From Chiridota heheva (lineage: Eukaryota; Echinodermata; Holothuroidea; Apodida; Chiridotidae), in contig JAIGNY010002171.1 in assembly GCA_020152595.1 (NCBI GenBank), forward strand, positions 3,033,501 to 3,097,500: 64,000 nucleotides of DNA, read 5' to 3'. Position numbers and translations under genes: made by a program. This document shows positions 24,366 through 36,383 of the stretch, one piece after another (the stretch's first letter is position 1; each line of letters opens with the position of its first letter). Below the pieces are notes generated by a model. It worked only from the letters and a program-made list of their open reading frames with translations, made no database searches and was not told the DNA's origin.

Positions 24366-24511
24366 ATTACACCAGCTGTGAAATGTATCAGACAGATGGG
24401 TACACAACATCCAGTCTGTACTATGTTGATATGGATGGGATTGGTGGCACTGACCCATTCCAAGTTTACTGTGATTTTACCACCATACTGAATGGTGCCA
24501 TTATTACCAAG
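24366..24511 (+). CDS. Exon: fibrinogen-related repeat A, entry
   Basis: Entry phase 2, exit phase 0, donor AAG|gtatga. It contains YVDMDGIGGTDPFQVYCDF, the repeat entry motif followed by the V-x-C-D-(F/M) typical of fibrinogen-type domains in CASPR proteins. Confidence 0.85.
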
Positions 24512-24916
24512 GTATGAAAACAGTTGTTTGGTAAACTTTGTTCAATGTACATTATAAAGGACACTCAGAGAAACAGAATGGCAAACAATACAGCTTACAA
24601 TCTTCTTTAATTTAGTTGCAATCCCGGCCGTATCACATCACCCAACCAAACTTATGTAAAGGAGTTAACCTCTCTAATACTATTGATCATGTTGTTGACG
24701 TGCCATTAAACATCACCCAACCAAATGAAATTGAAAGAAAATGAAACAGGTTGTGTATATACCAGCTACTGTAAGTATTGGACCTTAGCTCTGCCACTTC
24801 AGAAAACTATGTGGCTATTATAATCATAAACATATTAAATATGTTGAATTTCACTTATTAATTGGTCATCTTTTATAAATAGGTCATTGGTCATATAGGT
24901 TCAATTTTCTCCACAG
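24512..24916. other. Intron with a MITE-end fragment
   Basis: A diverged MITE end lies at about 24545-24600 (gaaacagaatggcaaac). No other feature. Confidence 0.4.
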
Positions 24917-25022
24917 GTGTCACATGACTCGGAGAGCACGTTTCTCAATCCAAGTGATAACTCATACCAAAGTGCTGGCTCTTATCCCGTAACGGTGTCA
25001 TATGATAACGGTTTAACGGCAG
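24917..25022 (+). CDS. Exon: fibrinogen-related repeat A, second part
   Basis: Phase 0 entry, phase 1 exit, acceptor ccacag, donor GCAG|gtgagt. It reads VSHDSESTFLNPS, equivalent to the TIDHDSENETSVTG stretch in repeat C. CASPR family members have a related V-x-H-D segment here. Confidence 0.8.
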
Positions 25023-25511
25023 GTGAGTGTGGTGATTATTGTACAGGCATACCAATGAGACTTCCATTTGTAGGATAAACCTGTCATGAACCATTGTTTG
25101 TTTTTTTTGCATCCAGTTTTTGAATATGTTTCTTCTTTGCTGCATAATTGTTCTTTGTTAATGTTTGAATTTCTATTTTATATGCTTTTTGTGAAGGGGT
25201 AGGAGGGCATAATCAAATGATATTTATTAATTGTGCCTGTCCTTATTGTAGGGCCTATTATTGGTCCCAGGTGAGTGTGGTGATCATTGTACAGGCATAC
25301 CAATGAGACTTTCATTTGTAGGATAAACCTGTCATAAACCATTTTTTTTTTTTTGCATCCAGTTTTTAAATATGTTTCTTCTTTGATGCATGATTGTTCT
25401 TTGTTAATGTTTGAATTTTTATTTTATATGCTTTTTGTGAAGGGGTAGGAGGGCATAATCATAATGATATTTATCAATTGTGCCTGTTGTAGGGCCTATT
25501 ATTGGTCCCAG
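25023..25511 (+). repeat. 248-bp tandem duplication starting exactly at a splice donor
   Basis: Unit 1 is 25023-25270, unit 2 is 25271-25511. Both begin gtgagtgtggtgat and end gggcctattattggtcccag. The first base of unit 1 is the first base of the intron, so the donor GTGAGT is duplicated, the second copy following cccag. Confidence 0.9.
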
Positions 25512-26296
25512 ATATGATGAATATTGCCAACTTTGAGCAAGCCATGGTCCCCACACCAAAAGGAATGTGGCAATGAGGTGCTCTAGTTAGACACCTATGG
25601 CATTTAAGAGCCATGTGCTGCACAAATGAATACATTCAAGACTCCTATTATGAGGAGAACTCCCATTAAAGATTATCATTTTAAAACCTCACCCGCATAG
25701 TCCAGCATATACATTACTCAAATATTGATAGTCATCTGTAACAGCGGCTGCTCTATATGAAATTTAATCCTTACTGTTTTTTTCTTTTATTTTGTATGAT
25801 CATACAAAATTATTTTCTTACTTGATTGATTAAAGTTAATCTATCAAGTATGTTTATCTTATTATATGATATCAATCACGCAATGACATCTATCAATCAC
25901 CAAAGTCAAGAAAAGTTTGCTATGACATTTGTTGAACAGACAGCCACTTCAAGTATGCTTGTCAATCTTCTATATCATTAAAACACTTACAAAGAGCTCA
26001 TAAGTATATGAAAAATATATTCTATAGTGCTGTGCAGATAATTAGAAGAAACATAGATAATTGCAAAAAGATAATATTGAGAATTAAAACAAGAATATTT
26101 TGGGTTGGATGAAAAAATAAATCTAAAATTAACTAAGAGTATAAGAGGTAAAATAAAAGGAAAACAATTAATTCTATTGACGGTCGAAAATAAGGTTTTA
26201 AGGCTAGTTTTAAATGCATCAACTTTATGTGATAATTTGATCTTTGGGGAAGGCATTCCGAAGTCTGGGGGCGCAAACAGAGAAGGATCAGTTTCG
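25512..26296. other. Intron, no recognised feature
   Basis: AT-rich with a near-palindromic stretch attttgtatgatcatacaaaat (about 25792-25812). No coding signal. Confidence 0.5.
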
Positions 26297-27830
26297 AATG
26301 ATTGCAGCGTGTACGTGTGATGAATAATTGCAGCATGTACATGGGATGAATGATTGCAGCGTGTACGTGGGATGAATGATTGCAGCGTGTACGTGGGATG
26401 AATGATTGCAGCATGTACGTGGGATGAATGATTGCAGGGTGTACGTGGGATGAATGATTGCAGCATGCACATGGGATGAATGATTGCAGCGTGTACATGG
26501 GATGAATGATTGCAGCATGTACATGGTATGAATGATTGCAGCATGTACATGGGATGAATGATTGCAGCGTGTACGTGGGATGAATGATTGCAGCGTGTAC
26601 GTGGGATGAATGATTGCAGCATGTACGTGGGATGAATGATTGCAGGGTGTACGTGTGATGAATAATTGCAGCATGTACATGGGATGAATGATTGCAGCGT
26701 GTACGTGGGATGAATGATTGCAGCATGTACGTGGGATGAATGATTGCAGCGTGTACGTGTGATGAATAATTGCAGCATGTACATGGGATGAATGATTGCA
26801 GCGTGTACGTGGGATGAATGATTGCAGCATGTACATGGGATGAATGATTGCAGGGTGTACGTGGGATGAATGATTGCAGCATGTACATGGGATGAATAAT
26901 TGCAGCATGTACGTGGGATGAATGATTGCAGCGTGTACGTGTGATGAATAATTGCAGCATGTACATGGGATGAATGATTGCAGCGTGTACGTGGGATGAA
27001 TGATTGCAGCATGTACGTGGGATGAATGATTGCAGCATGTACGTGGGATGAATGATTGCAGGGTGTACGTGGGATGAATGATTGCAGCATGCACATGGGA
27101 TGAATGATTGCAGCATGTACATGGGATGAATGATTGCAGCGTGTACGTGGGATGAATGATTGCAGCGTGTATGTGGGATGAATGATTGCAGGGTGTACGT
27201 GGGATGAATGATTGCAGGGTGTACGTGGGATGAATGATTGCAGCATGTACGTGGATGAATGATTGCAGCATGTACATGGGATGAATGATTGCAGCGTGTA
27301 CGTGGGATGAATGATTGCAGCATGTACGTGGGATGAATGATTGCAGGGTGTACGTGGGATGAATGATTGCAGCATGCACATGGGATGAATGATTGCAGCG
27401 TGTACATGGGATGAATGATTGCAGCATGTACATGGTATGAATGATTGCAGGGTGTACGTGGGATAAATGATTGCAGCATGTACATGGGATGAATGATTGC
27501 AGCATGTACATGGGATGAATGATTGCAGCATGTACATGGGATGAATGATTGCAGCGTGTACGTGGGATGAATGATTGCAGCGTGTATGTGGGATGAATGA
27601 TTGCAGCGTGTACGTGGGATGAATGATTGCAGCGTGTACATGGGATGAATGATTGCAGCATGTAAGTGGGATGAATGATTGCAGCATGTACATGGGATGA
27701 ATGAATGCAGCGTGTACGTGGGATGAATGATTGCAGCATGTACATGGGATGAATGATTGCAGCGTGTAAGTGGGATGAATGATTGCAGCATGTACATGGG
27801 ATGAATGATTGCAGCGTGTAAGTGGGATGT
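26297..27830 (+). repeat. 26-bp minisatellite, about 59 copies, with higher-order structure
   Basis: The unit contains gggatgaatgattgcagc plus gtgtacgt or a close variant. Since 26 is not a multiple of three and the unit has no stop on the minus strand, all three minus frames stay open for 500-650 codons. These are artefacts of the repeat. A four-unit block with the rare variants catgcacatggg and catggtatgaa recurs about 908 bases apart (from 26436 and 27344), showing large segmental duplication within the array. Confidence 0.95.
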
Positions 27831-28450
27831 GAAGAATACAATTATTAGATAATCCCTCGTGAAAGTAACAGCATTTTAGATGTAGTTGGGAGATAAAAAG
27901 AGAAAGATTGTTTAGTGAACAACACATGGTGTGCTCTGAGTTCAACAAGTTTGGTTGAAATACAGAAGATCTGAGAATGTCTTGGGGAACTTCAGACCAA
28001 AGTTAATCAGAAATGCCGCTGGGAACTTGTTTGTGAAGAACTTTATAGACATAATGTGGCACAGGAATCAGTAGAGAGTTTAGTGTTTAGATGTAATAGA
28101 GTTATGTTTACACTGTTTTGTAATGATTCTTACAGTGGTGTGCTCAACATTTAAAACCTGGCAAGGAAGGATTTATTTAGTACTTGATAAAGAGCAACAA
28201 AAGGGAAAACTGCAACAATAAAAAAATAAAAAAATCAGATATCTTATTAAACGATGTTCTGTAGAAAAGGTGTGTGTGTGTGGGACTTCACTTTTGGAAA
28301 TAGGCTCAGTCTCTAAAAGGAATTTGTGACATCTTATAAGCACAGTATCTTATTTTATCTCAGTTTATCCACAAACTGTTTTTACTTTCACCACTTAGAC
28401 GAGATAGACATTTCTGACCACTGAATTGGTCCTTTCTAATGTCAAGGTAG
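27831..28450. other. Intron between two arrays
   Basis: AT-rich, with a short GT run (28271-28282). It contains gaatttgtgacatcttataagcacag, a short motif recurring in other introns of this gene (36915, 39404). Confidence 0.4.
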
Positions 28451-28915
28451 TTTCTGACCAATCATATTGGGATGTTGTTTTATTTACTTTCTACTTTTTG
28501 AATCAGACGTAAAGTATAAATAAAGAACTTTTAACCAATCATATTAGGATGTTGTTTTATTTACTTTCTACTTTTTGAATCAGGCGTAAAGTATAAATAA
28601 ATAACTTCTAATCAATCATATTGGGATGTTGTTTTGATTTACTTTCTACTTTTTGAATCAGACATAAAGTATAAATAAACAACTTCTAACCAATCATATT
28701 GGGATGTTGTTTTATTTACTTTCTACTTTTTGAATCAGACATAAAGTATAAATAAACAACTTCTAACCAATCATATTGGGATGTTGTATTAATTTACTTG
28801 TTACTTTTTTATTCAATTGTAAGGTATAAATAAACAACTTCCAACCAATCCTATTGGGATGTTGTTTAATGTTCTTGCTACTTTTTTAATCGCATGTAAA
28901 GTATAGCAAAACAGC
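28451..28915 (+). repeat. 77-bp tandem array, six copies, next to an exon
   Basis: Units start near 28457, 28533, 28611, 28689, 28766 and 28844 with accaatcatattgggatgtt and end aaagtataaataaa. Each has CCAAT and ATTGG three bases apart in opposite orientation. The array ends about 48 bases before the acceptor of the exon at 28963. Confidence 0.9.
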
Positions 28916-28962
28916 TTTATAGAGGAGATACATCAATTGTTTATTTTTGTTGTTGTCTGTAG

Positions 28963-29340
28963 TTGAAGTTGCCGATTTGGTGAATACACGGGACATTTGC
29001 CATCAGTACATTCGCTATTCATCTATTCAAGGACCAATGTGGGCCAATGGTAATCAGTATACATGGTGGACAGCACCAGATGGTACCCAAATGATCTACT
29101 GGGGTGGTGCTAGCTCTGCAGGGCCGGTAGGGTGTCTTTGTGGTCAGCAGATGACATGTAGGACACAGACAGATATGTGCAATGTTGACTATTCAGTAGC
29201 GTCTTTAACAGTAGCATTAACAGATGGTGGCTTTTTACGTAACAAAGCAAGTCTTCCAGTTCATGAGATCTATTTGGGAGGCATTTTTCCAAATGGCGAA
29301 GCTACAGTGACACTGAAGGAGCTTGTCTGCATTGACTATG
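28963..29340 (+). CDS. Exon: fibrinogen-related repeat A, main part
   Basis: Largest exon (378 nt), phase 1 on both sides. It contains TWWTAPDGTQMIYWGGASSA, CLCGQQMTC and a LPVHEIYLGG...LKELVC end. The W-W, Y-x-G-G, C-x-C-G and L-P-(V/I) motifs match the C-terminal half of CASPR fibrinogen-like domains. Confidence 0.9.
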
Positions 29341-30082
29341 GTAAACATTTTTATTCACATCATACCCCTAAGGAAACAAATCCAAAAGCTCCTCATATCC
29401 ATGTGTAAGAAATTAGAAATTGAAAAGAAAAAGGAAATATTATCTTGTATTCTGTATCCTTTGATGATGATTAACACTAGTTTGTGAAATTGTGGATGGC
29501 AATTTAGAAAATTAGCATTTATTCTTTGTATTAGCCTTTCTTGTTCATTATCCTCTTGCAAGCCAAATTTGTGAATGAGGATATAGCCTCTGCATTGTTA
29601 TTATTACTAGCATTGTTATAATGGACAACCCACAATGATGTTTCATTGCCCACTAGTCAAGTTCTCCAGCAGCGTCATGACTGGACTGGGACAGGAAGTG
29701 ATTGAACACCACATGGTTATATACCCAGACAGAGGGTGACTCTCCTGTGGTTGTGAGTGCCATTTAACGTCCTCATCCGATCGACCGAGAGTGCTATCTG
29801 ACTATTTTCTTTTTCTCCCAATGGCTGGATGAGAAAGAGATGACACAGATGATATAATTTCTACTCTTAGGGCTAGGTGTATCTCTCTGTATAGCTGTTG
29901 AAAAATTTCTTAGTTGAATCTCATGAGACTCAAAAAAGGAACCTTCACAATCAGGAAACTACACTTAATGACATACAGCACTACATCAATGGTCTAATTC
30001 TTACACTCTTTCAGTGTGCATATATGTAACACATGAAATATGTAACATACATGTTTTGTCCTTTAAATGGCTTGACCATTAG
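29341..30082. other. Intron, no clear feature
   Basis: The stretch 29630-29790 (gtgccatttaacgtcctcat and neighbours) looks like a fragment of a dispersed repeat, but I cannot assign it. The rest is AT-rich. Confidence 0.4.
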
Positions 30083-30190
30083 ATGGCACACCACCAACAT
30101 CTTGCTCTGGTGTTTCTAATGCTGGATATTCTACAACTGGCAAATATTTGATTGACCCAGATGGAGTTGGAGGTGATGATCCAATTGTTG
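30083..30190 (+). CDS. Exon: fibrinogen-related repeat B, entry (108 nt)
   Basis: Phase 1-1 exon with STTGKYLIDPDGVGGDDPIV. It has the same length and phases as the entry exon of repeat C (36552-36659). Confidence 0.88.
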
Positions 30191-30852
30191 GTGAGTAATT
30201 TTAGAGCAATTTCTTGCACAATTGCTTTTTTTTAAATCGTTTGTATTTTGAGGTATATTAATTATAAGAACAAACGAGTACATTTTCATCCCTATTCACC
30301 ATTAGCTGGTCCTGTCCTTAAAAAGATAAACACTTAGACCCGATGTCAAAGTTAAGCAGATTGGGCCAGACATTTTCCTATCATTTTTCTATCTTTTTTC
30401 TTATTTTAAAACCACAAGCAATTAAGCTCAGGTTCCACTCCTGATAATATTCCAGACACCAGTTACTCAAATTACACCCACGTGTACAAAAGTAATTGCA
30501 CACAGTAAATACATTTCATAAAAGTTCACACAGTACTTGTAACTAGTTCCAGCAATAAGGGAACCATTGTTTTCTTTGATAAGCCTAACTGACCTTTTAA
30601 GTAAACAAGGTGTTTCATTACATGCATGCCATATAAACTGTCAATCATTTAGCAAGAGGTTTATTTTAGAGAGGATAATTGGTTATATTAGTCACAATAT
30701 TTAGGTTTGTGGTTTGGACTGGCTGGAACAGAATTTTAAGGAGAGCCACAGCTAATGACATCAGCATCCATGAATATTCATATTGCAATTCTTCTGCTTC
30801 ACCGCCAGTACTGTAAATATGCTATTTTGAATCTTTTTTCTTGCATATTCAG
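30191..30852. other. Intron, no recognised feature
   Basis: AT-rich; nothing coding or repetitive identified. Confidence 0.5.
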
Positions 30853-31062
30853 TGATATGTGACTTTGATTCTGTGGTGAATGCGATAGTCACCAAAGCTG
30901 GTCATGAATACGAGGACTGGAGGACGGTGGCAGCCTATGGTGGTAACGGCGCCTGGGTGAAAGAAATCAATTATGATTATGCCGCAACTTTAGAACAGTT
31001 GGGGCTCATCGTGAGCTCAGCTGATGCATGCAGGCAGGAATTCCAGCTAGTGTTATACGAAG
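30853..31062 (+). CDS. Exon: fibrinogen-related repeat B, second part
   Basis: Phase 1-1, donor AAG|gttagt. It starts VICDFDSVVNAIVTK, the CDF motif shared with repeat A, and includes INYDYAATLEQLGLIVSSAD. This aligns with the Q-V-S-Y-D-G-x-N-Y-x-Q-L stretch of repeat C. Confidence 0.85.
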
Positions 31063-31157
31063 GTTAGTGCTAAGATCACTTGGAAAGTTTAACACACAGG
31101 GAACTGGAAAGTGATGTCTAGATAAACAATACTTGTGTTTACATGGCAACCATTCTT

Positions 31158-31203
31158 TTACATTGAATTTATTATGTCAAAGATTACTAGATAAAAATAT
31201 CAT
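31158..31203 (+). repeat. Single unit of the 47-bp minisatellite, left of the LINE
   Basis: It reads gaatttattatgtcaaagattactagataaaaatatcatgt in pieces that match the array at 32404-33458. The LINE fragment starts at its end. Confidence 0.8.
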
Positions 31204-32403
31204 GTGCATTAAATCAGACCTCTTCCATCTCAGCATCAGCCCCGCCACTCTCGGTACCAACTCATGGCCCACTTTTCCTCCTTGGGCCACCCCCTCCCTT
31301 CTGTCCACCTTGACCTCTCCAATCATCACAAAACTGAAACCCACCCTAACCTCTTTATCAATCCACACAACTAAATCAAAGACCAACTCTCAAATTACAC
31401 CTCCATCTATACTGATGGCTCCAAAGAGGCAACAAGACAGCTGCTGCTGCCGTCATCCAAAACATCACCCTCAGTAGCAGACTTCCTAACTACTCATCCA
31501 TCTTTTCAGCCGAGGCTAAGGCCATTCTCTTCGCCCTCAACTTATATTGAGTACTCTCCTCTCAGCCACTTTGCTATTTTCTTTGACTCAAAGGCTGTTC
31601 TTACTTCTTTACTCAATCTTAAATGGATAACCTCACATGCCACCTCCTCCTCCGGAAACTCCTTTCTCCCACCCTCTGCAGGAAAAGTGTTCTTTTCTTC
31701 TGAATGCCCAGCCATGTTAGCATCCCTGACAATGACAGGGCTGATGCAGCCGCTAAGCTTTCCCTCAACCTCCTCCCTACCCCTTTTCCCAAAACCCTCT
31801 CTGACATCAAACCACTTATCGCCTCCCTTGTTCGTGACCGCTGGCAAACCTTATGAAACTCCCAAATTGATAACAAACTTCATGTCATCCAGCCCACAAT
31901 TCCGATCAAATCCACCATCTACAACCTCTCTCGTATCGACAAAGTTCATATTACTCGTCTTAAAATTGGTCACACCCACCTCACTCACCCCACCTCCTTA
32001 TTGGTTCCCCCCAACCCCTCTGTAACAATTGCCACTGCACCCTCACAATCCATCACGTTCTCCTTGCTTGCCCCCTGTATAACCTTTCCAGAGCTTCCCT
32101 TGCTCCCCACAACTCAATTGCTGAGTTCTTCCAGAAAAATCCTCCGGATAAAATTATCTCTTTCCTTTATCATGCTTCCACCTACAACCATATTTAATTC
32201 TTCTCTTCCACCCCCTCAGTACTTTGTTTTTGTTTCACTCATGCAACTCCTCTCTCGATCACAGCTTTCTGACTTTTGTTCTTGAATTTCTCTCATTCTT
32301 CCCCTGTTTCCTTTTCTTCCTAACTTTAGAATGATCTGGCCTCTCAGGCACAATTTAATCCTTGTTGTCGTGGTGCCGTTAAGACCTCATCAAACAAACA
32401 AAC
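31204..32403 (+). mobile_element. I/Nimb-like LINE, 5'-truncated, inserted in a minisatellite
   Basis: Starts in the segment just before RNase H (cattaaatcagacctcttcc) and runs to the CAAACAAACAAA tail. Several one-base indels break the RNase H frame (near 31420, 31545, 31625). Left and right flanks are both units of the same 47-bp array. Confidence 0.85.
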
Positions 32404-33458
32404 ATTTAATTTATTAATGTCAAAGGTTACTAGATAAGTATATCATATACATTCAATTTATTTATGTCAAGATTACTAGATAAAAATATCATGTACATTC
32501 AATTTATTAATGTCAAGGATTATTAGATAAGTATGTCATGTTCATTCAATTTATTAATGTCAAGGATTACTAGATGAAAATATCATGTACATTCAATCTA
32601 TTAATGTCAAGGATTATTAGATACAAATATGTACATTCAATTATTTATGTAAAAAATACTTGATAGAATCATCATGTACACAATTTATTTATGTCAAGGA
32701 TTATTAGATAAGTATATCATGTACATTCAATTTATTTATGTCAAGGATTACTAGATAAAAATATCATGTACACAATTTATTTATGTCAAGGATTACTAGA
32801 TACAAATATGTACAAAATGTATTTATGTCAAGGATTACTAAATAAGTATATCATGTACATTCAATTTATTTATTTCAAGGATTACTAGTTAAAAATATCA
32901 TGAACACAATTGATTTATGTCAAGGATTACTAGATAAAAATATGTACATTCAATTTTTTTAATGTCAAGGTTTATTAGATAAGTATATCATATACATTCA
33001 ATTTATTAATGTCAAGGATTACTAGATAAAAATATCATGTACATTCAATTTATTTATGTCAAGGATTACTAGATAAGTATATTATGTCATTCAATTTATT
33101 AATGTCAAAGATTACTAGATAAGTATATCATGTACATTCAATTTATTTATGTCAAGGATTACTCGATAAAAATGTGTACATTCAATATTAATGTCAAGGA
33201 TTACTAGATAATAATATCATGTACCCAACTTATTTATGTCAATGATTACTAGATAAGTATAATATGTACATTCAATTTACCAATGTCAAGGATTACTAGA
33301 TAAAAATATCATGTACACTATTTATTTATGTCAAGGATTACTAGTCAAGTACAGTATATCATGTACATGCAATATGATTATGTCAGAGATTTCTAGTTAA
33401 GTATATCCTTTACAGTTAATATGATTATGACAAAGATTACTACTTAAATATATCATAT
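32404..33458 (+). repeat. 47-bp minisatellite, about 22 degenerate copies
   Basis: The unit contains tttatgtcaaggattactag then ataaaaatatcatgtacattcaa (some units with aagtatatcatg). Units vary in length (about 42-49 bp), and the last ones (33360-33458) are strongly diverged. Confidence 0.9.
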
Positions 33459-33781
33459 TTCTATGATGTTAAATCAAGAGTATTTTTCATGATGAACAAT
33501 AAAAAACCCAAAGTATTTCATTCATTTAATAGAAAAATATCTGATATTTTCTGCTCTAAGGAATACTACTCATTTTAAAAACTTTTAATGTAGTGGATTT
33601 TGCTGTCAATAAGAAAATGTAAGTCTGTGTTCAGAGTTAAAAGTTTCGAAAATTTTGATGGGATTGCAACCTGAAAATGTTGAATGAATTAATAGTCTAT
33701 TTCCAGAATGTGGTAATTCACCAATTTTCCGTTGTCTAGGACTGTTCAAACTGTTAACTTCAATTCTTCTTTTCCCTCTAG
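33459..33781. other. Intron, right part
   Basis: No feature beyond the polypyrimidine tract and acceptor ccctctag at its end. Confidence 0.5.
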
Positions 33782-34072
33782 GTACAACTGTCACGCCTGG
33801 AGTCAAAACTTGGTGGAACAATCGTAATTTTGTCGAGAGGACTTATTTTGGTGGTGCAGATGATGGCTCCACTTGTGTTTGTGGGCTGTATGGGCAGTGC
33901 TATGATTCTCATGATGTGTGTAACAGTGATGCCGCTCAGAGTGTTATGATGGAGGATGGTGGGTGGATCACCAACCGTGATGATTTACCAATTGCTCAGC
34001 TTCATCTGGGCGATAATGGTGGTATAAAATATTTGGAATTTAAGCTGGGAAAAGTAGAATGCTTTACAAAAA
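33782..34072 (+). CDS. Exon: fibrinogen-related repeat B, main part
   Basis: Phase 1-1. It contains VKTWWNNRNF, TYFGGADDGSTCVCGLYGQC, DVCNSDAAQS and LPIAQLHLGDNGG...LGKVEC. The full set of motifs matches CASPR-type domains, including the G-D and L-G-x-(V/L)-x-C ending. Confidence 0.9.
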
Positions 34073-35180
34073 GTAAGTATCATGTATTTTTAATATAATA
34101 AAGGGCTCCTTCAGAAAAATACTATATGCATGATATTTGTAACAACATTTTTGTTTCTTTGTGAATGTAAAAGTGATATCACTCGCTGGACATCTTAAAA
34201 TGAACTTTAGTCCAGTCACTATTTCACAAAATTTCATTTACACATTGGGACAATTACAGAAATACTGTAGAATAGAGACTAAAAAGGTTTTATAGGTACT
34301 GTAGCTAAGCTTATGGAGGTAGAATACCCTTTAGAAATAAACTACAGGTATTAGCCATTACTTGATCATTTAAGGGTAAAGTTGGGGTATACAGTAGTTC
34401 GCTACAACATTCATTACAATACAAGCATCAAGTATCATATTTTGAAATAGGATAATCTTCCTTTTTTTTAAATAGGTTATGGCTTATGATTTATTTAAAT
34501 AAATGGTGGTAATGAGTTACATAATTCAACACCAGTGTACCGATCGATAGTTGATAGAGTTTTAATCCAGATAGTGGAGGCTTAAGTCACAGTGAATTCT
34601 AGCAGAATATCTAACAGAAAACCACTTATTAATGTTACTACTACAACCATCAGTGCATATTTTATGCATATCAAGATATCTTCAAAATTACAAAAAGAAC
34701 AGACCCTACAAACCCTTACCAAAAACCTAGATATAAATCCAAGATCTGTACCAGATATTAATCTCAGATCAAATCCAGATCTGGATTTAATATAAATTCT
34801 GGATATTGTAAGATAAACAATTAACAATGGGCTAATATAACTTGATATAAATCTGATATACTTTAATATAAACTTGATTTTAATATTAAATGAACATTTA
34901 AAAAAAATGGGGCAGGCCTGATCTGGCCATATCCCACTTTATTAACCCAGATATAAAATTGATATAAACCATTTGTGGAAATGTTAATGTTTTCTGCAGC
35001 CGGGTTGGAAACTACAAAAAATAATTCATAATTCCCAAATTTGTTCAAGAGAAAAACACTTCTCTTGGTCTTGTGATGATGGGAAGAAGCGTAGACAAGG
35101 TTGTACATCCGGGAGAATTGTTCTTGTCATTATGTCGGCCAACTTGCTGATATTGAGATATTATAAGCCACATTATTGCT
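34073..35180. other. Intron with a palindrome, no gene
   Basis: AT-rich. It contains a perfect 18-bp palindrome (aaatccagatctggattt, 34771-34788) within a stretch rich in gatataaatc-like words. Confidence 0.5.
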
Positions 35181-36383
35181 ATATTTATGTTTGTGGTGAT
35201 TACCTCTGTCACTATATCTATGTTTGTGGTGATTACCTCTGTCACTATATCTATGTTTGTGGTGATTACCTCTGTCACTATATCTATGTTTGTGGTGATT
35301 ACCTCTGTCACTATATCTATGTTTGTGGTGATTACCTCTGTCACTATATCTATGTTTGTGGTATTACCTCTGTACCTCTGTCTGTCACTATATCTATGTT
35401 TGTGGTGATTACCTCTGTCCCTATATCTATGTTTGTGGTGATTACCTCTGTCACTATATCTATGTTTGTGGTGATTACCTCTGTCACTATATCTATGTTT
35501 GTGGTGATTACCTCTGTCACTATATCTATGTTTGTGGTGATTACCTCTGTCACTATATCTATGTTTGTGGTGATTACCTCTGTCCCTATATCTATGTTTG
35601 TGGTGATTATACCTCTGTCATTATATCTATGTTTGTAGTGATTACCTCTGTCACTATATCTATGTTTGTGGTGATTACCTCTGTCACTATATCTATGTTT
35701 GTGGTGATTACCTCTGTCCCTATATCTATGTTTGTGGTGATTACCTCTGTCACTATATCTATGTTTGTGGTGATTACCTCTGTCACTATATCTATGTTTG
35801 TGGTGATTACCTCTGTCCCTATATCTATGTTTGTGGTGATTACCTCTGTCATTATATCTATGTTTGTAGTGATTACCTCTGTCACTATATCTATGTTTGT
35901 GGTGATTACCTCTGTCACTATATCTATGTTTGTGGTGATTACCTCTGTCCCTATATCTATGTTTGTGGTGATTACCTCTGTCATTATATCTATGTTTGTA
36001 GTGATTACCTCTGTCACTATATCTATGTTTGTGGTGATTACCTCTGTCACTATATCTATGTTTGTGGTGATTACCTCTGTCACTATATCTATGTTTGTGG
36101 TGATTACCTCTGTCACTATATCTATGTTTGTGGTGATTACCTCTGTCACTATATCTATGTTTGTGGTGATTACCTCTGTCCCTATATCTATGTTTGTGGT
36201 GATTACCTCTGTCATTATATCTATGTTTGTGGTGATTACCTCTGTCACTATATCTATGTTTGTGGTGATTACCTCTGTCACTATATCTATGTTTGTGGTG
36301 ATTGCCTCTGTCACTATATCTATGTTTGTGGTGATTACCTCTGTCACTATATCTATGTTTGTGGTGATTACCTCTGTCACTAT
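35181..36383 (+). repeat. 33-bp minisatellite, about 36 copies
   Basis: The unit starts tgtttgtggtgattacctct and continues gtcactatatcta. Because 33 bp is eleven codons, the array stays open in phase (repeating MFVVITSVTIS on plus, TEVITTNIDIV on minus). Nothing suggests it is translated: it lies in an intron of the domain gene. A block of four units with the variants gtccc, gtcat and tagtgatt recurs near 35584, 35815 and 35947. Confidence 0.95.

Noticed and set aside
25987..27948. Minus-strand frames of 653, 554 and 517 codons
   Set aside because: They are the three frames of a 26-bp minisatellite without stops; composition is purely repeat-driven and the region lies in an intron of the plus-strand gene.
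29630..29790. Possible SINE or other dispersed repeat
   Set aside because: Some words (catttaacgtcctcatccga) look like dispersed repeats, but no promoter boxes, ends or second copy in the window.
34771..34788. 18-bp perfect palindrome as a regulatory site
   Set aside because: Isolated in an AT-rich intron among similar words; no evidence of function.
18316..36383. CRISPR arrays
   Set aside because: The repeats are contiguous without unique spacers, in a eukaryotic intron, and no cas genes are present.
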